The notes under the pieces were generated by a model that saw only the letters and a program-made list of their open reading frames with translations, ran no database searches and was not told the origin of the DNA. A stretch of 64,000 bases of DNA from Nitzschia sp. DOCU1. Its lineage: Eukaryota > Bacillariophyta > Bacillariophyceae > Bacillariales > Bacillariaceae. The DNA is taken from positions 868,001-932,000 of the forward strand of contig OX595992.1 of assembly GCA_951394045.1 (NCBI GenBank), read 5' to 3'. Below, in pieces: positions 45,460 to 56,600 of the stretch (the first letter of the stretch is position 1; each line of letters starts with the position of its first letter). The translations under genes were made by a program, and so were the position numbers.

Positions 45460-48021
45460 ATGGATGGTCAGATTGCCTTTTCTGACTCCTCGTTAGCCAA
45501 CCCTCCACAATTTTCCAAGAGTTCCAACATGCCACCTTCCAACCTACCCAATCCAGCTCCAGACCCGGCACTATGGCAGGATACTTCATTTCACTTCTCA
45601 CTAGATGCCCGCTGCATGGATAGGTTCATCAACCGATACCTAGGACAAAAGGTGATTGATGGGCTAGTCGCCGCCGCCGAAAGATTAAGAATCCAGATCC
45701 CTGATTGCAATATCCTCTGGCTCACCAACCATGCTGGCAGGTACCAGCAATATGCTGATCCAGATGACCGAAAAACACAGGAACAACTTCAACAAGCATG
45801 TTTTGCAGGGTTGTCGACAGAGGAACGGGATACACAGTTCCTGTCCAAATACCACAAGGAGGTGGCTTCTTCCCCTCGCTTTCGTGGTTCCAGTCTCAAG
45901 CCCACAACCACCAATTCCTACGAGGATAAGCTAGGCAAGCTTTGGATGTTCCTAGCAATGTTGGGCGATTACGAGAGTATGTTGATTCTTCTTGCAACAC
46001 CCCCCATTGCATTTATTCCATCCATAAATGCAGACCACCTTAAGGCATATTGCGACCATCGATTTCTGCTAAAGAAGTCCCCACTGTTCTGCCCCAATAC
46101 AAGCGATCAACCACTCTGTGATGTTCATGATGTACCAATTCTTGCAGAAGGTGGAACCTTCAACCACCACCGGTTTCAAAGTTTATTTGCGGCTGTCACC
46201 TTTCTATGCACCAAGCACAAGAATGGTGGGAACTACACCCCTCGCTGCGAAAACTGCTTCAACCATTTTATCAACCGTCAACTGACCCCCTGCCAATATC
46301 ACCCAATCCAGAACTTCTGTAACACAGGCAATCCAATTTGCTCTGATGTAGCTAAAATGCTAAGAAAGTGGCTTATGGCCGAGAACAACCGGCGAAACTA
46401 CTGTGTCCGAAAACGTGACGTACTTCTTCCCTCCGATCTTGTGGACATTCACCACCATGTTACCCAGGCTGACTTCCACATCACCCAGTTCCAATTTTAT
46501 GTGATGTTACTCAATGCCCTTGATGGGGCCCTCCGATTTGATGGTCTGCACGACGTATCTTTTCAGGATTTTGAGAAAGACGAACATCGGCAACTTTGGC
46601 AAGTCAATAGTCACTGTGGAATTAAGTACCTGGTTCAAGGTGTAAAGGAGAAAAACGACAACCAGGTTCACCTTTACAAAATTTCCTTTAAAGATGACTT
46701 TCCCGAGCAATGCTATCTCCGCCATCTCCTTATTTTCATTCACTGTGCAACTCATGACTCAGGTCACGTTTTCCGACGTCACGTTTTTGCACATCCAGGC
46801 AACCCGGCACCGGGCAACGTTGACAATGAACCACCCATAGGGGACGACCACCCTGTGCCTCATCAATCATTCCACAACTGGATCTGCTCACGTCTCCGCC
46901 TAAACTGCCGCCACACTCTCAAACCTGGCCTGCTGAAGTGGGGCACTCATTCCCTAAGGCGTACCTTTTATTTCTTCTGGGCACTGGGTGGTGGCGAGTT
47001 CGAAGCTGCCAAGAGAAACGCTCGCCACAAGGACACTGCTACTGCCCTTGGCTACCAGGCGGACTCTGCAGTCCTAGTTCGGGAAATCCATTCCAACCCC
47101 AAAGCAGCCATTATACAACGAATTTGGCCAGCACAAGAGCGCCTCTTGTGCCAAGGCGGACACTCCCTTATGCGAATTCACCAATTTTCTGCAGACATCC
47201 CAATCGAGCTAGGTGGACTTTCAGAAGCGGCAAGTTATTTTGTTACCAAAATGCTGGGTGTGCCTAGCAACAGCCCCATCTATCGCAATGCGGGGCAGTT
47301 GTGCCAACTTTCCTATACCAGAAAATTTACAGACAACAGGGCTAAAGCCTCATACCTGGAGTGGGTCGAGGAAAGTTTAAACCCAGATCAACGCCAAAAA
47401 GCTCTATCCCTTTTTCACAATGCGGTGGAAGAGGAGGTATCTTTACAATTGCAAGGCAGTTCCCCTGAATCTACTGCTCCAAGTCCTGCAGCTGCACGAG
47501 GTACCATCCAACCATCCCCGACAGATGAACACAAGCCAGCAGCCAGCAATGCCTCCCAAGCAACCACTCCCTCAACACTACCTCCCACGCTACCAGGTTT
47601 CCACTTTACAGGTGTCACTGACCACGGATCAATTATTCCTCTGGAAATACTAGTCAAGGCAGGTACAACCACAACAGGTAGAGTTCAATACAAAGTCAAG
47701 CCTGACATCCTTCCAAGGCTTTCAGGGCACCATGGTGAATTGGTGATCAGGGTTCTGTATAGACTCATGCATGAGGTTGCCAGCATCGCTTTTGACGGTC
47801 AGCAGCCACCTGTACCCTTCGACCTACTCTACGAACAAGGGCGCAAAAAATGTCGACCATCCAGACACATTTTCAAGAAGTACCTCAACGCACTGCACCT
47901 TTGTATCCGAGTTTGTCATTCCAACAATATCAACAGCTTCATTGATGCTAACCCATCTTGGTGTATCAGCAATCCCCCTGTTTGCATCAAATGCTACCCA
48001 CAAGTCCTACCCTCTAGTTAA
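45460..48021 (+). CDS. Tyrosine recombinase, Crypton-like
   Basis: This is an intronless gene of 853 aa. The C-terminal catalytic domain has Arg359 (GALRFDG), Lys396 (GVKEKND), H497-S-L-R500 (THSLRRT), His523 (ARHKDTA) and Tyr532 (TALGYQAD), the R-K-H-R-H-Y set of tyrosine recombinases. The N-terminal half holds many Cys/His pairs (about residues 200-310: CENCFNH, CQYH), perhaps a zinc-binding insertion in the SAM-like core-binding domain. The long C-terminal tail (about 650-853) is Pro/Thr-rich, then folded with more Cys. Eukaryotic elements using only a tyrosine recombinase are Cryptons, which are known in stramenopiles. Length is well above usual Crypton proteins. Transposition through a circular intermediate is expected for the family. 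Confidence 0.8.
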   Translation: MDGQIAFSDSSLANPPQFSKSSNMPPSNLPNPAPDPALWQDTSFHFSLDARCMDRFINRYLGQKVIDGLVAAAERLRIQIPDCNILWLTNHAGRYQQYADPDDRKTQEQLQQACFAGLSTEERDTQFLSKYHKEVASSPRFRGSSLKPTTTNSYEDKLGKLWMFLAMLGDYESMLILLATPPIAFIPSINADHLKAYCDHRFLLKKSPLFCPNTSDQPLCDVHDVPILAEGGTFNHHRFQSLFAAVTFLCTKHKNGGNYTPRCENCFNHFINRQLTPCQYHPIQNFCNTGNPICSDVAKMLRKWLMAENNRRNYCVRKRDVLLPSDLVDIHHHVTQADFHITQFQFYVMLLNALDGALRFDGLHDVSFQDFEKDEHRQLWQVNSHCGIKYLVQGVKEKNDNQVHLYKISFKDDFPEQCYLRHLLIFIHCATHDSGHVFRRHVFAHPGNPAPGNVDNEPPIGDDHPVPHQSFHNWICSRLRLNCRHTLKPGLLKWGTHSLRRTFYFFWALGGGEFEAAKRNARHKDTATALGYQADSAVLVREIHSNPKAAIIQRIWPAQERLLCQGGHSLMRIHQFSADIPIELGGLSEAASYFVTKMLGVPSNSPIYRNAGQLCQLSYTRKFTDNRAKASYLEWVEESLNPDQRQKALSLFHNAVEEEVSLQLQGSSPESTAPSPAAARGTIQPSPTDEHKPAASNASQATTPSTLPPTLPGFHFTGVTDHGSIIPLEILVKAGTTTTGRVQYKVKPDILPRLSGHHGELVIRVLYRLMHEVASIAFDGQQPPVPFDLLYEQGRKKCRPSRHIFKKYLNALHLCIRVCHSNNINSFIDANPSWCISNPPVCIKCYPQVLPSS

Positions 48022-48124
48022 TTCCAGGACCTTGACCTTCCACCCTGTTCCGAGTTTGAACCCCCCCCAACAATTCAACGGAGTACATCATGTAATGAAC
48101 CAAACACACTATAGCAACACAGCA

Positions 48125-49157
48125 GTCCAATCCAATAACAAGTAATGGTCCAACCTTAGTATACCATTTCAACAGGTTGCTATCCACTTTTTAGCAATCT
48201 ATTAGTAGAATTCACTAAGCTAGCTACCAAATAGCACGTTTTTGCCCGTTTCTACGAGCTTTTCCGCCTATCCACACATTTTTGACAACTACCTGACACC
48301 CAAGGGTCAAATCCAATAACGAGTAATGGTCCAACCTTAGTATACCATTTCCACAGGTTGCTATCCACTTTTTAGCAATCTATTAGTAGAATTCACTAAG
48401 CTAGCTACCAAATAGCACGTTTTTGCCCGTTTCTACGAGCTTTTCCGCCTATCCACACATTTTTGACAACTACCTGACACCCAAGGGTCTAATCCAATAA
48501 CGAGTAATGGTCTAACCATAGTATACCATTTCCACAGGTTGCTATCCACTTTTTAGCAATCTATTAGTAGAATTCACTAAGCTAGCTACCAAATAGCACG
48601 TTTTTGCCCGTTTCTACGAGCTTTTCCGCCTATCCACACATTTTTGACAACTACCTGACACCCAAGGGTCTAATCCAATAACGAGTAATGGTCTAACCAT
48701 AGTATACCATTTCAACAGGTTGCTATCCACTTTTTAGCAATCTATTAGTAGAATTCACTAAGCTAGCTACCAAATAGCACGTTTTTGCCCGTTTCTACGA
48801 GCTTTTCCGCCTATCCACACATTTTTGACAACTACCTGACACCCAAGGGTCAAATCCAATAACGAGTAATGGTCCAACCTTAGTATACCATTTCCACAGG
48901 TTGCTATCCACTTTTTAGCAATCTATTAGTAGAATTCACTAAGCTAGCTACCAAATAGCACGTTTTTGCTCGTTTATACGAGCTCTTCCGCCTATCCACA
49001 CATTTTTGACAACTACCTGACACCCAAGGGTCAAATCCAATAACGAGTAATGGTCTAACCTTAGTATACCATTTCAACAGGTTGCTATCCACTTTTTAGC
49101 AATCTATTAGTAGAATTCACTAAGCTAGCTACCAAATAGCACGTTTTTGCCCGTTTC
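48125..49157. repeat. 181 bp tandem array, 5.7 copies
   Basis: Unit starts are at 48125, 48306, 48487, 48668, 48849 and 49030, exactly 181 bp apart. Copies are about 95 percent identical by eye. The array begins about 100 bp after the recombinase stop. The last copy breaks off after CCCGTTTCT, where the 87 bp array starts. No open frame spans it. Confidence 0.95.
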
Positions 49158-49418
49158 TGAGTTGACCAAATGGATTAGTCTTAACGCAAGCTACCCCGTT
49201 GGTCAAAGGCCACCTACCAGTTTGACTGCTAGGATCGCAATTTCTGATTGGACCAAATGGATTCGTCTTAACGCAAGCTACCCCGTTGGTCAAAGGCCAC
49301 CTACCAGTTTGACTGCTAGGATCGCAATTTCTGATTGGACCAAATGGATTCGTCTTAACGCACGCTACCCCGTTGGTCAAAGGCCACCTACCAGTTCGAC
49401 TGCTAGGATCACCATCCA
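49158..49418. repeat. 87 bp tandem array, 3 copies
   Basis: Copies start at 49158, 49245 and 49332. Each contains GGCCACCTACCA (reverse complement TGGTAGGTGGCC) and GACCAAATGGATT. The array abuts the truncated 181 bp unit and precedes the 3' end of the giant minus-strand gene. Confidence 0.95.
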
Positions 49419-49508
49419 TTGTAAATCCAAACAACTACATGGCTAGTAGGATTAACTAAATGCCTAGTAGGACTAACACATATACTAAAACCATTACTGT
49501 TTGGAATC

Positions 49509-52500
49509 CTATACCGGCACAGGCTCCCACTCGGTTGATCCAAAATACTTTACCATGGGTGCACCCTTGTTGGAAAGTCTGAACAATGACTGTCCTATGA
49601 AATACCGGTCAAACTTCTGGCAAAGACGACCATCCCTTGACTCGCAAAGGATATTCTCGACCTCATCCAGGTGAATGGGCCTAGTACCCACCGAAAGGGA
49701 TGTTCTTATGTCCTCTAGGACCTGTGTCATATCCTCTTTCCCTATACCCGCCATCAGAAGGTGGTCGTGCCCCCCGCTCCCCTCCAGTGGGACGAAGACA
49801 CTGCGCAATTGTTTCCGCGCCTTCACGCCAAGTCCCAAGTGAGCATCAGCTTGCACACACAGCATCAGACGGAAACCGCCCAGTTGACACAATATTCTCG
49901 CCTTTATATTTTTGTTGGTGTGCAGCAATGTTGTTGTGACATTTTCCATATTCGGTTCCACGATTTGGTTCATGTTTGACGCAAGTAAACGCAGCTCCTC
50001 CACCACAAAGTCCACCAGTTCCTTTTTGGGATTAACGTCTGTCCCAAAAGTTACCGCAAAATCAATAGCCGCCGGTCCGAATCGTGGGGTCGACCCACCA
50101 ATCATCCGTGCACAGGGTTTCTTGTCCTCGAACAATATGGTTGCCACGCGGTAGTACTCAAAAATAGGGTAGTTAACGTCGAAGTCAGGGTTTCTCAACA
50201 TTTGTTGGCAGACCTGGTGAAAATTCACAAAGCTGTTCTGCCACACCAGGACTAACACCAGCTGGTAGAGACCTGAGACTGGCACTCTCAACTTCGTTTT
50301 GAGTTCCAAAATGTCCGACAAAGCTAGGGACATCCAGAATCCACGACCGATTCCTGTCAGCAGGGTGAAGCTTCCGTCGGTGTCCCATGGAGTCATAGCC
50401 GACAACGAGAAATCGTCCACACAGTACCACCGTGGGATGTTTTTTCCTTGGTACCCGCCTTGGTGTGCCTCCACCCAACGCACGTAAGCCTGGTCCAGAC
50501 TGTTGAGGTAAGTGCTAGCGGCCAGCATGACCTTGTTCACAGCCGATGCCTTGGCTCCGTAGTAATCGCCAATTTTGCGGCGATAGCCCGTGATCAACTT
50601 CAGAGACCAAAGCGAGCCGGTCGCATCCACCAGATTGATCACTTTGACGACAACCCGGTCGTACGAGGGCCTGTGATCGTTGAATTGATCACGGTGTTCC
50701 TCACCCCCCTCTCCAGCAGATAAATTCAACAACTGTAAGGTGACGAACTCCACGTCGGACTTGCCAGAATAAAAATAGTCGGCGAGATGCGACGCATAAT
50801 CCTGATAGCGGCGGTGGTTGATTGTAACCGGTAGCTTGAGACAGTCCGACATTTCTCTCCCCATTGGACACAGTCCATCCAACAGTTGCCCGATGACTTT
50901 TCTCACCAAGTGGTCTTCAGGTTCAGTGTCGGAGAATACCTCGGTGCCGCAAAGCGTCCTTGGCCGAAAGCTCCCATCCGGTAGGGCGTCGTACGCCTGT
51001 CCTCCATTCATTACGTCGATGCGCCGGCCTCCAGATCTTTTCTCCTGTCTACCACCCTTTTTTTTCAGGAAATTGAAAAGACAATCAAGCCCCTTGTACT
51101 GGCTGCCCTCTTCCGGGAAGTGTCGTTTAAATATACTACTTTCCGGGCGTGCCACGTAAAATTCATTGCCCACCATTGCACGGGGGCATTGGTCGCCAAC
51201 AACAATAAGAGGCGCGTCCGAACGTTCGAAGTGTTCGGGAGGACAGTCACCCATGTTTTGATATTGGTGGTTGTATTCGCCCAGTTTGCGTGCAAAATAC
51301 ACCTCCACCGGAGCGTGGTACAGCATAATAATGTCTTCGGTCCGCCTTACCACCAGGCGGTGATGAAGTTTCCTGGTTTCCTCCAATGTTGCAACGCGAA
51401 GGGGTTTACTGTCTTCAAGTGACGGGTCCCCTTGGCAGCTCGGACTTGCAGTCGGGCTCTGGGTGACGGCCCTGGGAGTGGGTCGGTGAGCCACTGACAC
51501 TGCCTTGGTGAGGGCACGGCGGTCCTTATCAAAAAGTGATGGGGCTGCTTGGAGGCTTGCAAGAACAGCGGTGGGCACGGGCAGTTGCCGTCGACTACGC
51601 TCTCCAATCTTGATTTCCACCTCGGTGCTTTGCTTGCGGTAGGACGTAAGACGATTGATAGTCATGGATGACTCTCTCCTCTTATCTAGCTCCATTGTCA
51701 CGGCAAGCCTGACCAACGTTCTCTGAGCTGGCCATTGACGTTCGTCCATTTTGGAGCATGCACGAAGGAAATGTGTCTTCAACTGAACATTCAAGTCTTG
51801 CTTGTATTCGAAGAAAGATTGCGATTTAGACCGCGCAGAGACCTTTTGGCGGATTGTCGCGGGGTCGTCGAGGAGCTCCCTCATCATGGTCTTATTCTCG
51901 ATGATTACATCGTGGGTCGGACACATCATCAGGAGGTCTTGACAGGACTCAAGGACCATACGCTTGGTGGAACAATCCAAAAAAATCAGGGTAAATAGCT
52001 TCTTCATCACATCCTCGTCCTCAAATATCTCAGTACGAAGAACTGGCTCAAAACAACACTGCATCGTCCTCCAGGCTAGCTGGAGAATTTTTTGACGTTC
52101 AACCAGATTCCTCCAAGAAGACAGCTCTGTGAAAAGTTTAGAAACAAGGCGGTCCTTCTCCGAATGTCTGTTGGGACCGGTAATTTTTTTTTTTTTGGGC
52201 AAAGGACCAAGCGTACTGCTATCGGTCACGTCGTCGGTGGCCATGCTGTAGGTTCCTCCTTCGCCTTGGCTCCAGCTGGTGTCGTCGAAATCCTCCTCCT
52301 CGTAGTCGCCCTTTGAGTCTTCGTCGTCGTAGTCGTCTGTGGATTCTTCCTCATCGTCTTCGGATTCCGAATCATTCGCCTCACTCTGGATGGTTGTAGT
52401 ATTACCAGGCCCACCTGCCAATCTAGATACGTGCGAGTTAGCAGGTTTGCCGCCGGCCGTAGCATCCTTGGCACCGATACCCATTTGGTCCGGCACGGTT

Positions 52501-53276
52501 GTAGTGTAAACAGATAATGTTGCGGCGGCCCCGCCTCCTTTGCTGTGTAACACGGATTTGGTCTCTCCCAAATCGGTGGAGGGCGGCGGGAAAAGTTCAT
52601 CACTTTGGAGCACTTTGTAGAGCGACTCCATCATGGTCGCCGCTCGATAATACATCTGCGCCTTGTCGCCGCCAATCAACTTCAGGCAGTTGTGGATGCG
52701 GACGTAGGACACATGTACGTGACCTTGCGCCACCTTAGCCTGCCAGCCACGTAAACGCAGGAAGGTGGCTAACGACATTTTGAGTTCGTTAGAAAATACC
52801 GTGCAGGCGTAAATGCTATCACGGAAAAAAGATTTCTTGCGCTTCTTCGAAAATAGAATAAGACCGAGAGCAACCATGCCCTGTGAGGGCAAATAAGGAC
52901 TTTGTGTCCGATTCATCTCCTTTCGCTTTTTTGTCTCGACGACCTTGGAAACGGCCTGGGTGAGGTTGACATCGTTGACATCACCGCCGTTGGAGAATGC
53001 AACAACATCGTTTCCCAGCGCTGCGGTGAGTAGGTCCATTTCCTCATCCAAAAATAAATTCCTGATCGTCTGACCAGCGACGGTGGGTTGCGTCGGTCCC
53101 GTGGTAAAATCGGGGTCAGGGCGCACAACGGCGTCAAAATTAACCAAGTCGCTTGTCGGCCAATCGATGGTGCCTACCGCCCTACCGAGAACTGTATCTG
53201 CCGTCAAACTATCATCATCTATCAGGGAGACTGATTTGTATTGTTCTTTGAGACGTCGTCTGAGTGTAACTACCAT
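49509..53276 (-). CDS. Giant element protein A, 1255 aa, unknown, with HxD motif
   Basis: This is an intronless gene whose ATG at 53276 gives MVVTLRRRLKEQYKS; the frame extends 48 bp further only by a TTG. An acidic linker lies at about residues 295-340. A segment with EEHRDQFNDH (His861, Asp863) is followed by VVVKVINLVD and TGYRRKIGDYY. This layout resembles the HxD strand of 2OG-Fe(II) dioxygenases, but the distal His and 2OG-binding Arg were not located, so the assignment is tentative. No DDE or recombinase signature was recognised. It is divergent from protein B across 402 bp, suggesting co-expression. It could be a transposase of an unrecognised type or a DNA-modifying accessory protein. 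Confidence 0.75.
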   Translation of the reverse strand: MVVTLRRRLKEQYKSVSLIDDDSLTADTVLGRAVGTIDWPTSDLVNFDAVVRPDPDFTTGPTQPTVAGQTIRNLFLDEEMDLLTAALGNDVVAFSNGGDVNDVNLTQAVSKVVETKKRKEMNRTQSPYLPSQGMVALGLILFSKKRKKSFFRDSIYACTVFSNELKMSLATFLRLRGWQAKVAQGHVHVSYVRIHNCLKLIGGDKAQMYYRAATMMESLYKVLQSDELFPPPSTDLGETKSVLHSKGGGAAATLSVYTTTVPDQMGIGAKDATAGGKPANSHVSRLAGGPGNTTTIQSEANDSESEDDEEESTDDYDDEDSKGDYEEEDFDDTSWSQGEGGTYSMATDDVTDSSTLGPLPKKKKITGPNRHSEKDRLVSKLFTELSSWRNLVERQKILQLAWRTMQCCFEPVLRTEIFEDEDVMKKLFTLIFLDCSTKRMVLESCQDLLMMCPTHDVIIENKTMMRELLDDPATIRQKVSARSKSQSFFEYKQDLNVQLKTHFLRACSKMDERQWPAQRTLVRLAVTMELDKRRESSMTINRLTSYRKQSTEVEIKIGERSRRQLPVPTAVLASLQAAPSLFDKDRRALTKAVSVAHRPTPRAVTQSPTASPSCQGDPSLEDSKPLRVATLEETRKLHHRLVVRRTEDIIMLYHAPVEVYFARKLGEYNHQYQNMGDCPPEHFERSDAPLIVVGDQCPRAMVGNEFYVARPESSIFKRHFPEEGSQYKGLDCLFNFLKKKGGRQEKRSGGRRIDVMNGGQAYDALPDGSFRPRTLCGTEVFSDTEPEDHLVRKVIGQLLDGLCPMGREMSDCLKLPVTINHRRYQDYASHLADYFYSGKSDVEFVTLQLLNLSAGEGGEEHRDQFNDHRPSYDRVVVKVINLVDATGSLWSLKLITGYRRKIGDYYGAKASAVNKVMLAASTYLNSLDQAYVRWVEAHQGGYQGKNIPRWYCVDDFSLSAMTPWDTDGSFTLLTGIGRGFWMSLALSDILELKTKLRVPVSGLYQLVLVLVWQNSFVNFHQVCQQMLRNPDFDVNYPIFEYYRVATILFEDKKPCARMIGGSTPRFGPAAIDFAVTFGTDVNPKKELVDFVVEELRLLASNMNQIVEPNMENVTTTLLHTNKNIKARILCQLGGFRLMLCVQADAHLGLGVKARKQLRSVFVPLEGSGGHDHLLMAGIGKEDMTQVLEDIRTSLSVGTRPIHLDEVENILCESRDGRLCQKFDRYFIGQSLFRLSNKGAPMVKYFGSTEWEPVPV

Positions 53277-53678
53277 CGTATTCGCCTGTAGCTGAAAACG
53301 GTGTGTGCGGAAATTATCGCGCAAATGCGAGACGTAGTGAAAAACAAAAATCTGGGATTTCGGTTTTTCACCATTATTCGCCCTACGCTAAGTTACGCGT
53401 AGAGATTTGTACCAAGTTCAATTGACTGAATCTGAGAATTATGACAGGCAAGTGGACACCGCCGTGCTCTTGCGCGCGTCCGCCCGTGGGGTGGTTTGCT
53501 AAGTAGCCGGTGCTGTTTGGCAGTTGCATGACGAATAAGACTCACCTGGCCATCGAAATATTGTGCACTATCCAGTTTATATTCTAAATTTGTCGAAGGT
53601 GCTCTTATGTACATAAGGAAGTTAGTATTTTGAACGTTGGGAGAATGTGTGCACTCCCCCTGTGGAAAGTTTCATGTG
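53277..53678. other. Divergent promoter region of proteins A and B
   Basis: These 402 bp lie between the two giant genes. They hold no ATG frame that would extend protein B upstream. A lost 5' exon encoding the missing His of its first C48 module could be here but was not found. Confidence 0.45.
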
Positions 53679-56600
53679 ATGTCGCAGTTTGTGGACTGCT
53701 TGTACAACCACCGCTCTGCCCCTTGGCAAATGGTATTTCCAAAGAAAGAGGAGGTGCCCCAACAAGTGAACTCCTGGGATTGTGGCGTTTATGCCATCAT
53801 GATTCTGTTGGAAGTTGCAAGGTCACAACCCATTGGCTGGATTACACCGACCGACGTGGGGAATGCGCGTCAGTACTTTTTGAAACTGATCATTGCATTG
53901 GGTAAGAAAAAACATTGTCAGTTTGATGAAGAAAAGTTGGACATTGACGAGCGGGCTATGTTGGACGTCTACAAGGTCCATTTTGTGCAGCGTGCGGGTG
54001 CTGGAATTGGTGAGGGGGAGACAAAAAAAGGAGCTGCAGGGCGTAGGTCGGGCTATCCACTACGAATCAGGAAGGAAACAATCGCGAAGGACAGTACGAA
54101 AGAGGAGGTAATATTGATAGCAGAAACTCCACCAGATACTCCGCCAAAGAAGCAAAGAAGGAATGCCCTCACTGGTGATGAAGAGAGGGAGGACGATTCA
54201 AAAAAACCACCAGCAAAGCGACGGTCCGACTACCGACTACGCAGCAAGGAGGCAAGCACCATGGTGTCCACACGGAGTGGGGACAAAGCGACTAAGGTCT
54301 CCACCAAGGTACCAAAGAAGGGCCCCACCAAGACGGCAAAGCAGAGGGGCAGGCTGACCAAGAAATCAAAGGCCGCCGCAAAGGAAAACAACGGCGGCAA
54401 AGCCCTGGGACGGGACAACGTTCAAGAAATCGAAGCAGAGCTGGAGGATCCATATTTCGACTCCCCGTCCTTTTCATTGGACTCCTCCATATGCTCATCA
54501 GTTCGCGGATCTTTGAATGCTGACACCGACGACCAGGAATGGAACAAAAAGTGCGCAAGGGCGATGCAACCGTTTGGTGAATTCGGGTTCCAGATTGAGT
54601 TGAAGTCACTGCATTTCCCCCCACTGTTAAAACCAGGAGAAAACTGGGACGAGGCACTGCTCAACACTGGCCTTGGGCTGCTCGCCGCAGTATGCCAGCA
54701 AAAAGAGGAAGGCTTTTATATTTACCCCACAGTTCTATCTGGCGCTTACTCCTTCAAAGAGGGTTATGCTGCCAAGCCAACGGACCTGGGCGGCGCTAAA
54801 GTGGTTTTCATCCCTCTCCAGGTAGACGAACCTACCGAGCACTTTTTCCTCCTCAGAGTGGAAAAAGGGCCCTCCGAATCTGCGTCGGCACAGATGAATG
54901 TGACGTTATTCGAGGCCGTCGTTCGGGAAGACGGGGGTGCACCCAAAACCCTGGAGGAACTCGAGGCGGATGACCCAGACTTCTTTGTAACTGCTCAAGA
55001 GCTAGCAAAGACAGCCACGCGGTGGATTGGTTTGGAAGGAGAAGCCCGGCTGACTGGGTACGAGAACATCGCTTCCGCCCCGACTGATAGTAACAGTTGC
55101 GGTCCGGCCATCTTGCTGAAGCTGAACCAGGAAGTTGGTTGTCCTAATTGGGAGGACTGGCCCTCTGGAGGTGACGCTAGGTGGACCACAAAGGCAAAAG
55201 CGCTTCGGCTTGTCAGCAATGCCCTCCTTCATTTCTGGGACAAGCTAGTGCCAAACGGTGGTGAGGACAGCAACAATTGGGCAGTCTGCAAAGAGATCAG
55301 TCTGAGCCTCCATAGGTTGACCCCCCGATCCTTCATCGGGCTCATCAGCCGACTCAAATGTTCCCCCTGCGTCTGCGTGGAGAAAGTACAATCCCAGTTT
55401 GTCTCGCTAGGTTGCTGCTTCCGCAGAATGCACTCCCAATGCTTTCTTGCGGAATGGACGCAAAGGGGGCAGGAGAGGGCTGGAACTCGGCCATTGTGCA
55501 GTAGCTGCAACGGGCAAATCGAAGAGATCCAGCTCATCAACGAGAATCTTGAGAATGAAATGTCAAAATGGTACCCACCGCCACGGGGCCCTTATGAAGA
55601 GGATTTCAAGGAGTGGCTGGAGGATTTGCAGAAGAAGCCGATGGTGGAGGACCCAATTCTCCCCATCGAAGAATTGCCCCAGGTCGCCCCTCAACTCACT
55701 GCCTCCCCTACGAGCAGCAATATTCTGACCTCGCCAGTGGTCACTTCGAAGACGCCAATAGGGTTAAAAGGGAGCACAGTGCCGGTCCAACAAGAACAGT
55801 TGAGTGTCCATGCCGGTGTGGAGGACGGAGAAGAAGATTCAAAAAAACAATCAGCAGCCAAGGATCAGGGTGAAGAAGATTCAAAAAAACAATCAGCAGC
55901 CAAGGAAGGTGGAGACTGCGAAATGGACGTTGACGTGGCCGAGCCAGGGGAAAATCAGCAAGGCAAGCCTTACCGGGGCAGAACCATGCAGACACTAGAT
56001 GTTGGGAGGAAAGACGGGGAAAAATACCTGGTGTGTTGTTTTTGCCGCAATTTCTTTGGAAAGATCAATGCCGAATTGTCAAAGAACTACAGAAGTGACA
56101 ATGACGCAAGGATCATTTCCTATGTTTCTAATGAGATTGCCTGTTCCCAGCTGAGAAAAAAGAGCGGGTATAAAAGCATGGTCCAACACTTGTGGACATG
56201 TGGCCTTGCGAGGGGTAAAACAAGGGATGATTGGCCAGATTTCTTTGGTCCCTGCTATGGTGGTAAAAAAAGGAAGGGGGAACTGACAGATGCGGAGAAA
56301 AGGAGAACAGAGCCAAACAAAGCCAACAAAGGTCACGAGGGTAGGTGCAAGACCATAGCAGATGTGAACCTGACTGACCTGGTCCTTTGGTGCCCACACT
56401 GCGAGAGGGTTAAAGATGTGAAAAGAAATGTTGTGGAAGCCTTGTGCCCACACTGCCGACTGGATAAGAATGGTAAGAGAAAAGCCAAGGAAGCATTTTA
56501 CCCAAATTGCCCCAAGAATGCATTCAAGAAGGTCGGAGAACATTGGTTGGTTGCTGACCTAGAAATGGAAGCCCATCATTGCATTAGGAAGACTCATGCT

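Noticed and set aside
48125..49157. CRISPR-like reading of the regularly spaced repeats
   Set aside because: The 181 bp units are contiguous and identical throughout, with no unique spacers, and the host is eukaryotic.
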